Shown here one piece after another: positions 24,464 through 39,093 of a stretch of DNA of 64,000 bases (position 1 is its first letter; every line of letters begins with the position of its first letter). Below the pieces are notes generated by a model, which saw only the letters and a program-made list of their open reading frames with translations, was not told the DNA's origin and did no database searches. Origin of the DNA: Morella rubra. Taxonomy: Eukaryota; Streptophyta; Magnoliopsida; Fagales; Myricaceae. The stretch covers positions 29,244,061 to 29,308,060 of the forward strand of contig CM025856.1 of the NCBI GenBank assembly GCA_003952965.2, written 5' to 3'. Both the position numbers and the translations under genes were made by a program.

Positions 24464-25500
24464 TCATGGCCGGGTTGGCATCGGCCAGATGAAAACATGG
24501 TACCAGGGTTTTTGTGTAGCACGGAGAAGAAAAGGGGTGTCCCATCGATGGGAGTGTTTGGAAAGTGTGTTGTGTAATGTGAAATAAAAAAATAAAACCT
24601 ATTTCTTATTAAATGGAACAATAGGTGGCAGATAGTATTTACATGGATACCGTCCAAACATTTTTTTATGTTTGTTGCGGATGGGTTTCAATATTACAGG
24701 TTGCGGCACAAGGTTTAACCATGAAAAAGAAATTTCGTTCTGTCAACGAATTGGAACCAAGTGTTTGCACTACTTTGCGAACTTATGGGAGGTAATGTTC
24801 GCACCTCTCAATGCAAAACAGATGAGGGCACTGGACGGCAAGGGCCCCGGTGGGGCATGACCGTTTTGGGATTCACGTAGTTAATGTATGCGTTTAGACG
24901 TTGCGACTGGTGGAGAAAACGAAAAAATACAGTAGCAATCTAAACACGGTTTGGGCTGTCCGGGAGCAGAGCATCTGTTAAGGGGGGCGACAAACTGGGG
25001 TGAAAGGATCGATAGCGTCGGTTTTGGGTCACCAAAACCTTATGGTGACAAAAGAGTGAAGATGATCTTGGAAATGACATATGAAATTTTTTGAACACCA
25101 AAAAGCATTTTTATCCTATAGGAAGCGTTTGAGGGGGCTTTTTTTTTTTTATTTGATTAGTTTTAATAGTATGTTAGTGTAAATTCTATCCGGAAAAGAA
25201 GATGTTGCAAATTAATTAAACCCGTACACTAACGTACATAAAGAAATAAAATAGTTTTTTATGCAAGCAAGTATGATACAGATAGATCAACTGTCAAAGC
25301 TTTGACTTTTAATTAATTAATTGACATTTAATTATGTCCTCAAAATTATATTGTTTCAGAGATTTGCATGCATTATTATTTTTAGTGTGTATCATCACAC
25401 GGTTTTGTTTTTATAGTTATTGTTGACCCCAATAACATTCGTTCTGCACTATTTTTATTTTGTAAAAGAGCGAATTTCTTGATTCTGGTCGACTTGCGAG
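24464..25500. other. Repeat-derived or intergenic DNA, nothing recognised
   Basis: AT-rich with short ORFs of no recognisable content. A poly-T run sits at about 25139. Confidence 0.45.
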
Positions 25501-25771
25501 GTATTGCATGTATAGTATTTGCAACACATAAATATGAAGGAGATACAGAGCAAAAGCACTAGACGAAATAACTTCATAGCCCAATTTCTCACACACCACA
25601 ACAAGTCCTCCTAATTTATCACACACCACAATCACAATAAGTCCTCAAGCAGACCCTGCTTTCGGACCGGCCTCCGTATAGTACGCAGCCCAATTTCTCA
25701 CAATACGGAGCAACTTATTGAAAGACATATGGAGCAAAAGCATTAGACGATAAACTACACAGCCCAATTTC

Positions 25772-26505
<734 letters not shown>

Positions 26506-26745
26506 TGGCTAATGGGTATTGGTGGTAGTTATTATTGCTTCTCTCGAGGTCCGCTTGTCTGGGGGCGTCGCCTTTACACCAAATGGATTCCACGGTAGGT
26601 CGCAGGCAGTGCGTTTGGAGCAAGGGGCTGCTATGAAGAACGCATCTGTTAACCGGCCCCAAGCTCACCTGAAAGTAGTCATTTCCATAGGTGAATTGAA
26701 TTCATCAGTCCATGTTGAGACAGTATCTTTTAGCTGGTACTCACA

Positions 26746-29700
26746 TTAGGCAAGCTGTGCCAAAGAAATATCTGAATTCTGTCCAGCACTTAGACGTTTC
26801 TCTTCCTCCTCGAGTCTATTCAACCATTTTAGGCCAAGATCACATCCTGCTTTCGCTGCAATATGGAACTGTTCCCTGGCCATCTCTACCGGATCCATTT
26901 CAGGGCTCTCCGTTCTCTTCCTTGCTTTGACACAGAAATTCCTCTTTGAACCAAATTTTGTAAGAGATTCAGGGACTTGAACACCTAAAACATGCCGGCA
27001 TGCCATCAAAGCGTAAATTTTAAAAGAGAGATCGGTTTAGCATAGTGGTGAGCCCACCCGTGAGGCCAGTTTGCTCACAGCTTTTGTTGTCATGCTGCTT
27101 GAAAAGATTCAAAGAAAGGAACAGGAAGAAAAAGACAAGGCCACAGTGAGTGCCACCGAAAATCGGCACCTAGAGGGAGTAAGGAGTTGAATTATGTGAA
27201 AAAAGCTTCAAAGTGGAATTGTCAAGATAGATTTTTTTGCAAAAAAAAAGTAATTCCGAAGGGCTCGTTTTAATGTGGATTCCGTATGCAAGGGAAGAGA
27301 TGTTGGGAAGAGTGGAAGAGAGATATCTAAAGATATTGTCGTCTGCACGCACACTGTAACGCACATTGGTACAGACGAGAAGGCTCATCTAGACATATCG
27401 CAAGAGCGTGGTCAGGCCGAAGACAGGTCGTCAAATTACACTCAAATCAGAAATGATGGCATCCACAGTGGATTTATGCTATCGCCGGACTTGGCTATCG
27501 GAGATGATGAACGATTATGTTCTATTGGCGGTAGAAGACCGGACAAGATTGTTCGAATTGATAAGAACCGTAGTGCTAAAATAGGACCCGTTATTGAAAA
27601 ATAAATTCAAATTCCGTAAAGTGAAGACTCCCATAATTAATATAGCACGAGATGCACGGGTGGGAAAAGCTAACCTCTAAGCAGAAGGGATCCATATGCT
27701 ATAGCGGCACCAGCATGGCCCTGCGCAGATGTGAAGTATAAAACTGATACAAGTTCAACATAGACGGTAGCTTCAAACTTATGTACGGGGATATAGTAAT
27801 AATGTGTATGGTCAAAACTTTTCATTTTCCCTTTTTGCTGATAAAACAATGAAGAAGACTATATCATAAGGAGACTATGTATCCATTAGTGCAGACAACA
27901 GCTTTTGGTTGATCAAAAAATAAAAGATAAAAGCTTTTGGCAAACAAAACCAGCTTCTCGTCCCTTGCATTACTGTTTGTGATTCTTAGATTTCTACACA
28001 TAGGCTTAAATCTTAGTGCATAGTGTCTTATTTTGGAATTTATATCGTTATTGGTTTTATTTGGAGGCTTCTTAGTTCTTTGGTCTGAGCCTGAGTAGTT
28101 GAAGCCCAAGGAGTCAAAGTTCATTAGGGTTTAGACATTAGATGGCTATGCATATGGATGTAACAGTTTCTTTTTACATGATAAAAGGAAGAAGACGCCT
28201 TTGAAATTTTCCAATAACTATTGCTCTTGAGGATTGCATGACGCAAACCTTCTATAATTTGTGATGCGAATGGAAGTCGTTACTGAGATACTTTGGAAAA
28301 CTACGTGTAATTGTCTCAAATTTCTTCTCTTTTATTTTCCCCCTATTTTCGAGAACTTTTAGCCAAGAGCAAGGTGTCTCCACTTCAACATTTCCACTAC
28401 TCCCTCATCAAACCTTATCAGAGTTTCTCACCTAACCAGTAGTTTTCACCCATATAGACATAGTGTATGATTATTGATAGAAATTGACTGCTCTACAGGA
28501 ATGGATACCATTACCTTCTCTGATGCCCTATGGAAACACCATAATGCTGAGGCAATGTCTTTTTTCACACAATCCCCAGTTAAATACACAGCACCAAGAA
28601 GGTAAAGAGCACCTGGATGCAACTAGAACATAGAAAGCGTGATTGAAGTTTTGAAACATATTCCCAAAGCATCATCAAATTGCATCTGCTTCTCAAAGAA
28701 AGTACCTTGTCAACAGCCTTTTCCAAATAATAGAATGCCTGTTGATCCGACTGGACATAATCATTCTAACCAAAAGACAAGCAAAAGAACGTTAGCAAAA
28801 GCATTAAACTCAGCAAACTAATTAAGGTGGACTACAATCACTTCCATTAAAAATTCAAGAGGCTCAGCGAAATCCATGGGACTGCAGGTTCATAGCACTA
28901 AATTAAACTTGATTAATATAGGTTATATGCAGCATCAGGCTAACCTCAACTCTTAGGCGACAGCCCAATTCATACTGTGCATCTGGGTCTCCCATATCTG
29001 CAGCTTCAACTAACAGAGCAGCCCCTCTGTTATAATGGAAAGCTAAATAGTGATGATTGTTTAGATAATAGAAACTGGTAAAAAACCACATAAACCTAGG
29101 GTTTCACACCCAAGCAAAATATCATGTACAGGAAAAGACACGCAAACACACACACCTGTGATAATGATACAAGATTATTTCGCTTTTTGAAGAGACTCGA
29201 GGGTTTTGCTGGGTTTACTAAGGCCGATACATCTATAATTTTCAGATTGCAGTAACAGATAATATGAAGGCACACTTTAACACGCAACGCCATAATGATG
29301 TCTACTATAAACACTATCCCCATGGGGGTAAGACAAGAAGGATGGAAACACACAAAAAAATAAGAAGAATAAGTCGCTTGGGAAATATTAACTGTTCACT
29401 TACACAGCTTTGCATGCCCCCGGGACATGGTACTTCAAATGCAATTTGGACAACCAATACCTGGCATGGGTATTCGAGTTATCAGCCTCTAAAGCCAACT
29501 CAAAGTTCTCCTTCGCTGTCTGATGTTGGAAACAGAAAGTAAAGACAAAATACGCACAATGTTGCAAGATCAGAGTTGAAATAATTTTGAAATTCAACAG
29601 CAACAAAAATAATAGAAAAAACAGACAAAGCTAAAATCACATGTAAATAGAATGAAAAGGGATAGACCAGCATTTCTCTTCAGAAGTAAACAAAAGCCAG

Positions 29701-30157
29701 TGATCTTATACCAGTTCATACAGGTTTATCTGTATAAACCTCCACTCCGCAAATTAACATTAAAGCATCTCGAAGACCCATAAGATAAAATTGGCCGAGT
29801 GAAGAACTGTAAACGTTCAAAACTGTTAATTTGAATCAAACTTCTTATATTCATTACCCTGAGGAGAGGGATGAGCCGGCGATCATTGAGCTCGCAGTAG
29901 TCGATGACTCTATCGACTTCCTTGAGAGCACTCCATCCTTTGGCTATTAACTCCATGGCCTTCTTGTTCCTACTGTGCATCTCTCTCTGCCAGGAAAAAA
30001 AGGGGTGGGGGGACACCAAGGAGATCACCCAAGTGCAAATAGGACACTTAAACGAATAAAAACTAGGTCAGTCTGAGTGATGTACCTGCTGATTGAATTG
30101 CAGAAGAGAATTAGTGGTATGTTTCAAGGTAGTCTTCGTGAAGAGCGGTCTCAGCAT
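26746..30157 (-). CDS. Sel1-like repeat (HCP/TPR-like) protein, probably mitochondrial
   Basis: Eight exons in minus-strand order: 30157-30086, 29986-29858, 29519-29404, 29026-28945, 28765-28706, 28622-28515, 27720-27675 and 26984-26746 (TAA). They encode 283 aa with every junction in phase. The start ([20 protein letters not shown]) is basic, free of acidic residues and Ser/Thr-rich, like a mitochondrial presequence. A helical segment follows ([20 protein letters not shown]), then a TPR-like unit ([20 protein letters not shown]) and about three Sel1 repeats with the A..L....G..G pattern ([52 protein letters not shown]). The C-terminus is charged, with [20 protein letters not shown] and [15 protein letters not shown]. 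Such repeats are protein-binding scaffolds, and no enzymatic residue is evident. The exact subfamily was not recognised. Confidence 0.88.
26985..27674 (-). other. Intron 7 of the Sel1-repeat gene
   Basis: It contains an open stretch (27275-27604, plus strand) without an ATG start or recognisable domain, probably an inserted or random sequence. No transposon ends were seen. Confidence 0.6.
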
Positions 30158-30339
30158 CTTCTCTGAACTTAGCGATTTATCTCCGCGTTTGGTTGTTCTT
30201 CCTTGCTTCCGTGCTTCCTAGTTCCTAAAAGGGAAAATGAGAAAAGAACCGCCCGGAGAGCAGACAGGGTTTTGGGTAATTAAACTAAAGAGACGCAGAG
30301 ACTCTGCCACGCTTGTTCCTCTAATATTTCGGGAGATTG

Positions 30340-30660
30340 AAAATTTTCAGTAAGATAAATATATTTTAAAATTTTTAACTTTTACATATATATATATATA
30401 TTATTTTTTATAAATTTTAATAAATCTTAATAAAATAAAAATTTTTAAAATTTCGAGAATATTTTTCAAAATTTTAGCAGATAAACCTCCCGACTCAGCG
30501 TTTGTTTGCTGAATTTGGATAAATATTTTTAAGATTTTAAAATTTTTTTTACAGTGAGATTTATTAATAAAAAATTTAAAATGTGTATAAATTTTAAAAA
30601 TTTTAAAGTGTATTTAACATGTCCAAAATTTCAAGACTTCAAAATATTACACAAATGAGC
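30340..30660. repeat. AT-rich MITE-like repeats, two adjacent copies
   Basis: Sequence built from AAAATTTTTAAAATTT-type palindromic motifs. The second half (about 30505-30650, TGTATAAATTTTAAAAATTT then AAAGTGTATTTA) resembles 52436-52590, indicating a dispersed family. Ends and target-site duplications are not clear. Confidence 0.5.
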
Positions 30661-32033
30661 AGTACCTGGATCCTCCAACCTATAAAAATAAAAATCTATT
30701 TACCATTTTTTTTTGTTCTAGCGTATTCGATTCCCTTTTAATTTTGGCTACTTACGTCCTTTGTCAATTTTTTTTTTTTTATACTATCGCTGTTTTACCA
30801 TTTCAATATTTTTTTACATACATTAATAATCTTTTACAACCTTCAATACATTTTTACAGACTTTAATAACAATTTCACATATCTCAAAAAAATCTACATT
30901 ACCTTCAATAACAACAAAAATTCACTAAAAAATAATTTTTGCCCATCTAAACATAAAAGTGTTTGTGTCTCAAAAATTTGGGTGCATCCAAAGAAAATTA
31001 GGCATTTTAGTGATTTTTTTCTCTCTTAATGTATTGAACAAATTAGTTTCAAGTGCTTAATATGCAATCTTCTATTTTTGTTTCAAGTGTTTTCCTTTTT
31101 TTTTTTCATACTTGATGTAGTATTGTAGGCAATTTACGGGTAGGATTAGGTAGAGTAGGCAAGAAAGTATTTTTGTCTTATTATAATTATTTTCGAGAAT
31201 TGAATGATTCAATTAGTAAAGACATAGATACAATCTTACAATAATTAATACTAAATTTATTAATTATCAAATAGTATATGTTCTATCGAATATATTGTTC
31301 GATTTTAATAGCAAATTGAAGAGGATTTTAACCACTATAACTCACAGTAAAAAACAGATAGGAATAATTATGAAGCAAAAATACTTTCTACAGTGAGGAG
31401 ATGACTCATCTATCCGCCAATGTTGGCATCACAAAATGTTTGTTGAATTAGTTGACTCGTTGTTAGATCCAAGAAGGTGAAGATAAACGGAATGCTCTAA
31501 ATATCTTGGTTATCCAATAAATAAGAGTGGAGATATGGCAATCCTGTATTTGGGGACTTGTTTTATAGAATCAACGAGTCTTATTCGATGACAACACTAG
31601 AGTGTGATCTTATTATTATTATTATTGTTTCCAAAATTACCAATAAGAAGACCGTGAACAATATATTAGATTGACTGAATAATAAAATTCAAGGTCATAA
31701 AAGAGGGACCCCACCAATGGTCCTATTGGGGTGACTCACTCTTAATTAGGTTGTTTTTTTGGGTGCCTCTCCAACATCATGGTAGGTCGTTTGGAAGCAG
31801 TTGATCTAAGTTTAGGAATTGTTCTCTTTCTAAACTAAACGACGATACTTTTACTAATGCCATTATGTGTTTCAGACGGCTACATTGGTGGTGGTTGGTA
31901 GTAAACTTGGCTGAGAGTTGTTCAAAGGTTGCCCGTGCATATTGATGCTTGATGCCTGGTAGCAAATATTATTTTGTATTTATTTCACCAACTGGATTTC
32001 TTTAGGTGCCGTATTTTTCATCAATTCCATGTT

Positions 32034-32376
32034 ACGGGTGGGTTTGCAAACTGATGAATTACCCAAATTTTTTTCTATTCCTAAAATTTGGTTCTCAAAC
32101 ACACTTCATTTAAAAAATTTGGTAAATTTTTGTTTTTTTGTTTGTTTATAAATATAAAAAATTTATTCAAATCATCAAATTTTTTTATTTTTTTATCAAC
32201 TATCATAACTTATTATTATTATCTATATTCTTCTTTTTTTTTATCGATTTTCATAAAATTCTATTTTTTTATTACTTATTTATAAGAATTAATAAAACTT
32301 TAATCTTCTCAAATTTCACAATATTTCTTAAATATTTTACATAAATAAAGTTTGCAAACGCCTAATACATGCCACC
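32034..32376. repeat. Possible MITE with GGGTGG...CCACCC ends
   Basis: The left end (GGGTGGGTTTGCAAAC) is mirrored by GTTTGCAAACG and CCACCC at the right. The interior is AT-rich and non-coding. The shared GTTTGCAAAC core also marks the element in UBP26 intron 3 (43203-43406). Terminal symmetry is imperfect. Confidence 0.45.
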
Positions 32377-33082
32377 CATGTTTGGTCCAAACTCTAAAGC
32401 ATTGATAGCAAATTTATTCCAGTTTGACTAACAGTTTTTATGATTTATAAAAAAAAGACTAACAGGTTTTTATGGAACTCTACCTCTAACTTCGGCTAGA
32501 AGGAATAGAACATTTTATTTTTATTTTTAATTTTCATGTCTAAGTTATTTATAAATAAAAGAAAAATGTTGCTTAACTCCAATCATGCCTCGTTTTACGC
32601 GGAATTGTACCCAAAGAACAAATAGGGAAAAAAAAAAAAAAAAAAGGAAGAAGAAAGAAGGAGGAAGGAAGAGAAAGACGTAGTTCTAGAAGAGGGAAAG
32701 TGAAGAAACCGAAAAAGTGAACGAGGGGGTGGGAATTGCGGTGTATGCGTATGGGATCCGGTAAAACGCAAAATCGAGTGGGAGTTAAACAAGTATTTTG
32801 ACGGGATGGGAGTAGCGGAGCATTAATTTTGCTCGCAAAAAGTATTCTTCGAGAAGTGCCCCCCCTCCCCAAGAGCGTCGCGCCGTGTGCTCCGTTGAGA
32901 AAAGGGACCTCTCTTCGTTTTCAGAAAGCCTTCTCTTTCCTCTTTTCAGGCAGGACGTTCACGTACTCCATCGTAGATACCCTTTCTTCGTTATTCCTCA
33001 CTTTTTACCTTTTGATCGATCAAAGCGTTGCGTTGCCCACACGGACTTCCTTCCCCATTTCCATCATAATATCATTTCCCCC

Positions 33083-33083
33083 T

Positions 33084-33117
<34 letters not shown>

Positions 33118-33124
33118 GAGAGAT
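33083..33124 (+). repeat. GA microsatellite in the Lunapark leader
   Basis: A run of about 16 GA units, slightly interrupted at its 3' end, lies in the predicted 5' UTR exon. GA-rich leaders are common in plant housekeeping genes and may bind BPC/GAGA factors; that role is inferred. Confidence 0.85.
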
Positions 33125-33215
33125 AGAGGTACAGAGATCCGAAACAGAAGAGGAGGAGGAGAGGGGAGATTTGTAGATTGACTGATTGAAGCTTCTTAGA
33201 TCCACAAGCACTTTC

Positions 33216-33531
33216 GTAAGGTTTTTTCTTCAACCAGTTTCTTGTATTTTCTAGATCTGTCGTAATTGGTTCTCTTTCTCTCCGTGTGCACTGACTTGAT
33301 TTCTTATTCTATCCAATTCGATGTACTATCTTCTTTTTCTGTTTTTATTCCTTAGATTATCATTTGCTCGGTAATTAACTATACTAACTGAACCTGTAAT
33401 TTGAATATTACGGCGGTTTAACTTACACCTCCATTCAGGAGGACTGTAGTTTGAGCTCGGTTATGATGAATTTGACTTACATACATTTGCGGGGGGCTTG
33501 ATTTGTTTAACTATGATTAATATTTTGGCAG
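33216..33531 (+). other. Leader intron of Lunapark
   Basis: A GTAAGGTT donor at 33216 and a TTTTGGCAG acceptor ending 7 bases before the ATG at 33539 fit a 5' UTR intron. Confidence 0.65.
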
Positions 33532-33538
33532 GAAGTGA

Positions 33539-36500
33539 ATGGCTGAGGAGGACAAAGGGGTTGTGGAAGGTGAGAAGAAAGACTCTACTCCTATTGCTAC
33601 TGCTACTACCAGTGAGAATGGGAAGAAGAAGCAGCGGGGATTTCTTGCTCGCGTTTGGAACATTATCTTCAGACGACGCAGCGATGATTTTGAGAAGAGA
33701 TTGCAATACATTTCTAAGGAAGAAGCCGCTGTTCTCTCCAGAATGAAGCGGAGATCCCTGACTTGGAGGCGGATGACCCGCAATCTTATTGTACTATCTA
33801 TCATTTTTGAGGTATTCGTTATCTGATGTTATTATTTTTTAAGAATTTGTCCTTCTTACTTCAATCCCACGTACGATGCCGATTGCTGTGAGAAATATAG
33901 TGAGTGCTTGTTTTCTATTCAAAGTAAGAGATGAACATCTTCCTTATGTTTTCAATGTTGCCTTCTTTCTCCGCTACGTCTTCGAACCTTTTCTTTTAAT
34001 TTGTTTTTGAACTTCAGCCTGTGATGGTTGGACGTGGATATGGAATATGCACGTGATATTGGACGGCTATGTTAATGCAGAAAAAGAACCACTAGGCTTA
34101 TTCTCTTAGTCATATTTCTTTTTTGATCACCAAAGCGCCCCTGATTTGTGAGTCAGTCATAACATAGTCAACTAGTATTCCACATTTCTTTTTCTTAACG
34201 AGAATTTTGTTTCTCTGGGTTCAATGCATGTTAGTCCTGAATTAGTGTCAATTGAGCCCCTCAACCTTGTGTACATCCTATTCACCAGCCCCTCGTAAAG
34301 AGCTTTCAAACTTGTATAAACAGAGTGATTTTTTTCCTGCTACTTTCTCTATGCATGATATATACATGTATTTTGTTTCACTTTCTGCTTATCCACTCAT
34401 TAATGTCCTGATCTGGGATGAAAAGTTGGGTAGATAAAGTCACTATGTCCAGCAATGTACCTAATAACACTTGTTTGGGCGATGCTTCTAACAGGATGGT
34501 GGTTATCTTTTTCATTCCTTTTTTCTCGGCCCTGTTACGGTTTCACTTAAATTAGCTTCAATTTTCAGTTTATTGCTGTTGGTTATGCTATTATGACAAC
34601 AAGACAAATGGATTTGGACTGGAAGATGAGAGCATTCCGGATTTTGCCAATGTTTATTTTGCCTGGTTTATCTTCGGTTGCTTATTCAGCGTTTATAAGC
34701 TTCACCAGGATGTGTAAGTTTCTCAAACCTTTGTGTTCATTTGTCCCTTAACACCTTGTTGCACCCACAAGGAACTTCTCCTCTGTACCTAATTCATCTT
34801 CACCACAATTCTTCTCATGCATATTTCCCATGCTTGAAGTCCTTTTGCCTTTTCTGGTATCTCGGCCATGCATCTAGAATATGGTATAAAGATTTTGTAG
34901 TCATGTACTACGGAGGAAAAAAACACAATTGATTAGTTTTATTTTTTGACCTTTGCCCAAATACTGCTCTTCTCATGTGGACGAGGTTTTCTAGTTTCCA
35001 ACTTGAGATTCTTACTGATCATTAGCTTAGGAACCCAAGGTCAATAATAGTTCCTAGTTCTTAAGAATTTGTTCCCATATATCAGTAGCTAGAGTAGCCC
35101 CTTTCTTTTTTCAGTGTCAGAAGTTTTTAATCAAGTATCTCATTATTTGGTAGCATTTCTGCTTGGTGCTCATCCGAGGACAATGCAGTGGGTCTTTATT
35201 TTTAGCTGTTGTGCACTTAGATAATATCTGCGTTAGTTTTCACTTCTCATTATCATGTCTAAGGTACATCTGTATGACATGATTCATTTCTTATTTACTA
35301 ATAAAGAGATCTTAGTAATTGTTTGTCTTACACATTTTGTTTCTCTCTCTCACTCAGTGCTATATGAGTCTGAAATTAACCAGCTTTCACGCACAGCCAT
35401 CTTCTATTGAACACATAGGCAAGCACTACCTATCTAGCGCGTGTTATGATTTGTTAAATTATGAGTGTTGCATTTACCCAAAAAAGAAAAGAAAACAAAA
35501 AATTATGAGTTTTGTATTTAAGCACATTAATTATTGAAATTTGTGTTCTTGCATGGAGAGTTATTCAAACAGTCCTAAAAAAATGAGGAAGTGTGATTAG
35601 AAATACGGTGGTTTTGTGTTGTGCTGGTTTCTGCCTCAAAGGCTAATGTTAACCTTTTGGTTGTACATGAGGTTGTTTCCTATAGAAGTGGCCTATTTTT
35701 GATATGATATTTCATCACGTGATTGGATAGGTGATCGGAAGGACCAAAAGACTCTGGAAAGCCTTCGGGCTGAAAGGCAGGCGAAAATTGATGAGCTTAA
35801 AGAGAGGACAAATTATTACACGACTCAGCAGCTCATTCAGGTTGTGATATGAAGCTAGTGACGTTGTTGTGTTGCTTTTGTGATAAGTTGTCTCTCCTGG
35901 AACTCTTTTCCAAGTGCCATAGGCCAGTTAATTATATAAAAAACGCAAAGCTCAAGTAGTAAGCCTTGATACATAGTTTTCCTTTTTGTGTTATCGGAAT
36001 TTGTGGATAAACTGAGCCGCTGAAATATTTGGTGTGAGGATCTGGACTGATGGCTGCATCACCTGTCTTGTTTTATGAGGTAATTGTAAGCTATATAAAT
36101 ATGTGGAATTGGAGAACGCACAAGGATGTATAATTTGAAGCTTCAGGTTGCATAATCTGAATTTGTGTATTTGTTGATTGAGAGATGTCTAGATTATTAA
36201 AGAGATTTAGCTACCTCATTGACATTGCATGATTATGGTAATGTTTGTGGAGAATTTTTGAAAAAATAAATCTCATGGTAAATATGCATGGAAGTGATCT
36301 CCAGGGGGGTTCAAGTAAAATGCACGGAAGTTTTTTTTCTCTGTTTTTACGCAAATGTAGTGAATTCAATAACCTCTGTAGAATCATTTTATTAGGTAAG
36401 TTGCGGTTATGTATATGGTTGTGTAGAATCGGCATTTGCTTGTTATACAACGTTTGCTATGAGCTGAACTTATTGTTGAGTCTTGAGGTGTTTTTTTCAA

Positions 36501-37446
36501 CCACTGGATAGTTTATCTGGGTTTTCATGGACATTATCATATGCCTGTATCTGCATTATATACTCTTTTTGTGTTTTGGTGGATAGAAGGATCTGCATAT
36601 TGTACTTAGTGTAAGCTCTTCTGTGCAGAGATATGACCCTGACCCAGCAGCAAAGGCAGCTGCTGCTACTGTGCTGGCATCTAAGTTGGGCGCTGATTCG
36701 GGCCTGAAAGTGGTTGTGGGAGATGATGCTCCATCAGGGAAAAGCAGTGATGTTGAATTGGTGCAATCTGGTGGGCTTCGAAATCGGAAACAAGCACAGA
36801 CCAGATCCAGCAGTGCCGGGACAACTCCACTGCCTCATAGTGGAGAAGCAACGCCTCATTTGGAAAAAACCGAAGGTCCTCAGCCTTCTGAACATAATCA
36901 GCTCGTAGTTAGTCATCATGATCCTCTGGGATCAGCTACACAGGATGGAGGATGGATTGCGCGAATTGCAGCATTACTTGTGGGAGAGGATCCAACCCAA
37001 TCTTACGCACTCATCTGCGGCAACTGCCACATGCACAACGGTGAGTGGCCTGGGTCCCGTGTCTTTTTTATAGATGCACCCTTTTCCCACCCTGGTAGCC
37101 GTGTTTTATTCAGAATATGCTGGCATGGAGAAAGCGAATTCATATTTTTGTTTATATTGCAGGGCTTGCAAGAAAGGAGGATTTCCCATTCATCACCTAT
37201 TACTGCCCACATTGTCATGCCCTAAATAGACCAAAGCAGTCCGAGGAGGAGCGTGTTTCTGGTTCCAGTACCCCAAATATGGGCTCCTTGAGAACAGTGG
37301 TCACTCGTGATGCAATCGACGATGCTGTTGGTTCCATCAGTGCCAGTGGACTAACGAGTGACGATCCTGTGAGAGCTGACCCGGAGATTGAGGAAGTGAC
37401 TGAAAGTGTAACCTCCGAGCCGTTGGCCAGTGGAAAGGCAGATTGA
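33539..37446 (+). CDS. LNP: Lunapark (LNP) ER three-way-junction protein
   Basis: Exons are 33539-33811, 34569-34713, 35731-35840, 36629-37040 and 37163-37446 (TGA), giving 407 aa, the usual length, with all phases consistent. A basic cytosolic N-terminus (FLARVWNIIFRRRSDDFEKR) precedes two hydrophobic hairpin segments (about residues 82-102, LIVLSIIFEFIAVGYAIM, and 113-137, ILPMFILPGLSSVAYSAF). A charged coiled-coil follows (about 142-176, LRAERQAKIDELKERTNYY), then a Ser/Pro-rich linker. Last is a C2C2 zinc ribbon with Cys306, Cys309, Cys328 and Cys331 (YALICGNCHMHN, YYCPHCHALN). Lunapark proteins stabilise three-way junctions of the tubular ER. In Arabidopsis, LNP1 and LNP2 also influence turnover of RHD3, an atlastin-like protein. 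All key residues are intact. Confidence 0.96.
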
Positions 37447-37534
37447 GTGGGTAATATGTAATTAGCGTCGCAGGTTCTTTTCTTAACGCGGGCCTTTTAA
37501 TCCTCCTTTCTGGGAATAGGTAAGTGAGTTCTGT

Positions 37535-38980
37535 ACTACAATGGGTTTGCTTCTTTTCTGGTCTTGTAACATGAAGGTATCGGGCTTTCTTGCCTGGGTA
37601 AATTTTTGTGCTTTGCTTACCTCAAAAAGAACTTTTTGTGCTTTCAGATTTATACATAATACAATGTTTTGTTTGTAATCATGGAGGACGTTTATATTTT
37701 CCTTTCTAAATGTTCAATCAAACTTTTTTTTCTTGACTAATTTGACGGAAGGAAAATGAATCCACACATTATAAAGGGTCAGAGACGTTGAATTATTGGG
37801 TTAATGCACGATAAATCAATGAAATTATAGTTATCAAACTTTATATCAATGTGACCATTTAAGCAAATAGATATATATTTCTTTGTTTTTTTTTTTCAAC
37901 ATCTATATCCCTGTTGAAAACGATACTGGTATAACAACTAATAATCAACTTCGTTGTGTTTATCCGAAGTCTTTAAAGAAGGGAAAAACAAAAGTAGTTA
38001 ACAGTGGCAGTAAATCATGTCAGAATGCTGGTACGCTGTGCAAGTTTCGTGAGTCCCTCGGGCTCTGTGACTCCAGAATTTTTTTTGCGCGACTCCACGG
38101 TGTAAACCAACACCCAAAATAAGAGGGAAATTTAACAACCACTCTCTTGTTTTTATGAAATTTTAAAAAGGGTTAAATTTTTTAAAATTGATAAATCTGT
38201 AAAACAATTCATTCCTTCATATTTTTCTATCAAAATTGGTAATGTGAGGTGTCGATCATAATTATATTAATAAAATTATTTAATAGAATTCTACAAAAAT
38301 AGATTGAAATTTTTATTTATTTTTAAAACATCTGGATATTATTTTGTATTAAAATCTGGCATGTCATTAATTCATTAAAATCTAGATACAATATGAGAAG
38401 AGGAAGCCATTTTACCAGCTTAATCCAAATCCAATTAAGAGCTTACATCTTTGTCTCTCTTTATTTTTTATCAATTTTAATAAAATATTTTAATCTTTTC
38501 CATCAATTTTAATACCCTAAAACTTATATCAATCCAAAATTTCCACTACAGGGACTCATATAAAATTTTGAAAAAAAAAAAAAAAAAAAACCTCTGAAAA
38601 AGAATCTTTTTTGCTTTCTTGATTTTGTAAAACAATGTTTTGCTTTAATAAACAAAACGTCAGATTTTATTCACGACAATGTTTATGAACTCCGGACTAT
38701 ATATTCCTTTTTCCGTTAAGAAGAGCTTCTCAAAAAAATTAAAAAATTCTACAATCTGACACTCAGACCCCTTCTTCATCACCCTGTCAAAAATACGTAT
38801 AATCAACTATATCAATTCCTAAGCATAGAAGAACAACAAAACTTAATCAAGTAAATCTGTCAGAACAATCTGCAAGTCAACTTCGTTGACTGATCTCGGC
38901 TCTTTACACTCCAGATTACGAACTTTGCGGCAACTTAACAGTAGATGCAATTAATATGGCATGAATTCTGCTTGGAACAC
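37535..38980 (+). repeat. Tandem duplication copy 1: Lunapark 3' flank to UBP26 5' flank
   Basis: From 37535 to about 38565 it is near-identical to 39094-40130, with a 7-base indel at about 37864 and a larger one near 38440. Both copies contain the same 79-codon ORF (37883-38122 and 39434-39673), which has no recognised domain and is probably not a gene. From about 38700 to 38980 the similarity continues, much diverged, into sequence matching the UBP26 leader (CAATCTGCAAG; TCGAACTTT against ACGAACTTT). Confidence 0.9.
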
Positions 38981-39093
38981 ACAAAATGTTGTTTCTGGTT
39001 CCAGTTAAGAACCACTCGAAAACCTGTTGGTTTTGCCAGTGGCGAGTTTTTCTTTTGACGCGACTGGCCGCAATTAACCAATCCTCCTTTCTC

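Larger units (their letters stand above)
30158..32800. other. AT-rich intergenic repeats
   Basis: Between divergently transcribed Sel1-repeat and Lunapark genes. Mostly T- and A-rich low-complexity DNA with two inverted-repeat-like elements listed separately. ORFs at 32088-32344 are Phe/Ile/Tyr-rich artefacts of poly-T. Confidence 0.6.

Noticed and set aside
27015..27075. tRNA-like phrase (GGTTTAGCATAGTGGTGAG)
   Set aside because: No matching acceptor stem, anticodon loop or T-loop GGTTCGA could be found.
32088..32344. Phe/Ile/Tyr-rich ORFs as membrane peptides
   Set aside because: They translate poly-T tracts in an AT-rich element.
33020..33211. Ser/Leu-rich minus-strand ORF
   Set aside because: It reads the GA microsatellite of the Lunapark leader.
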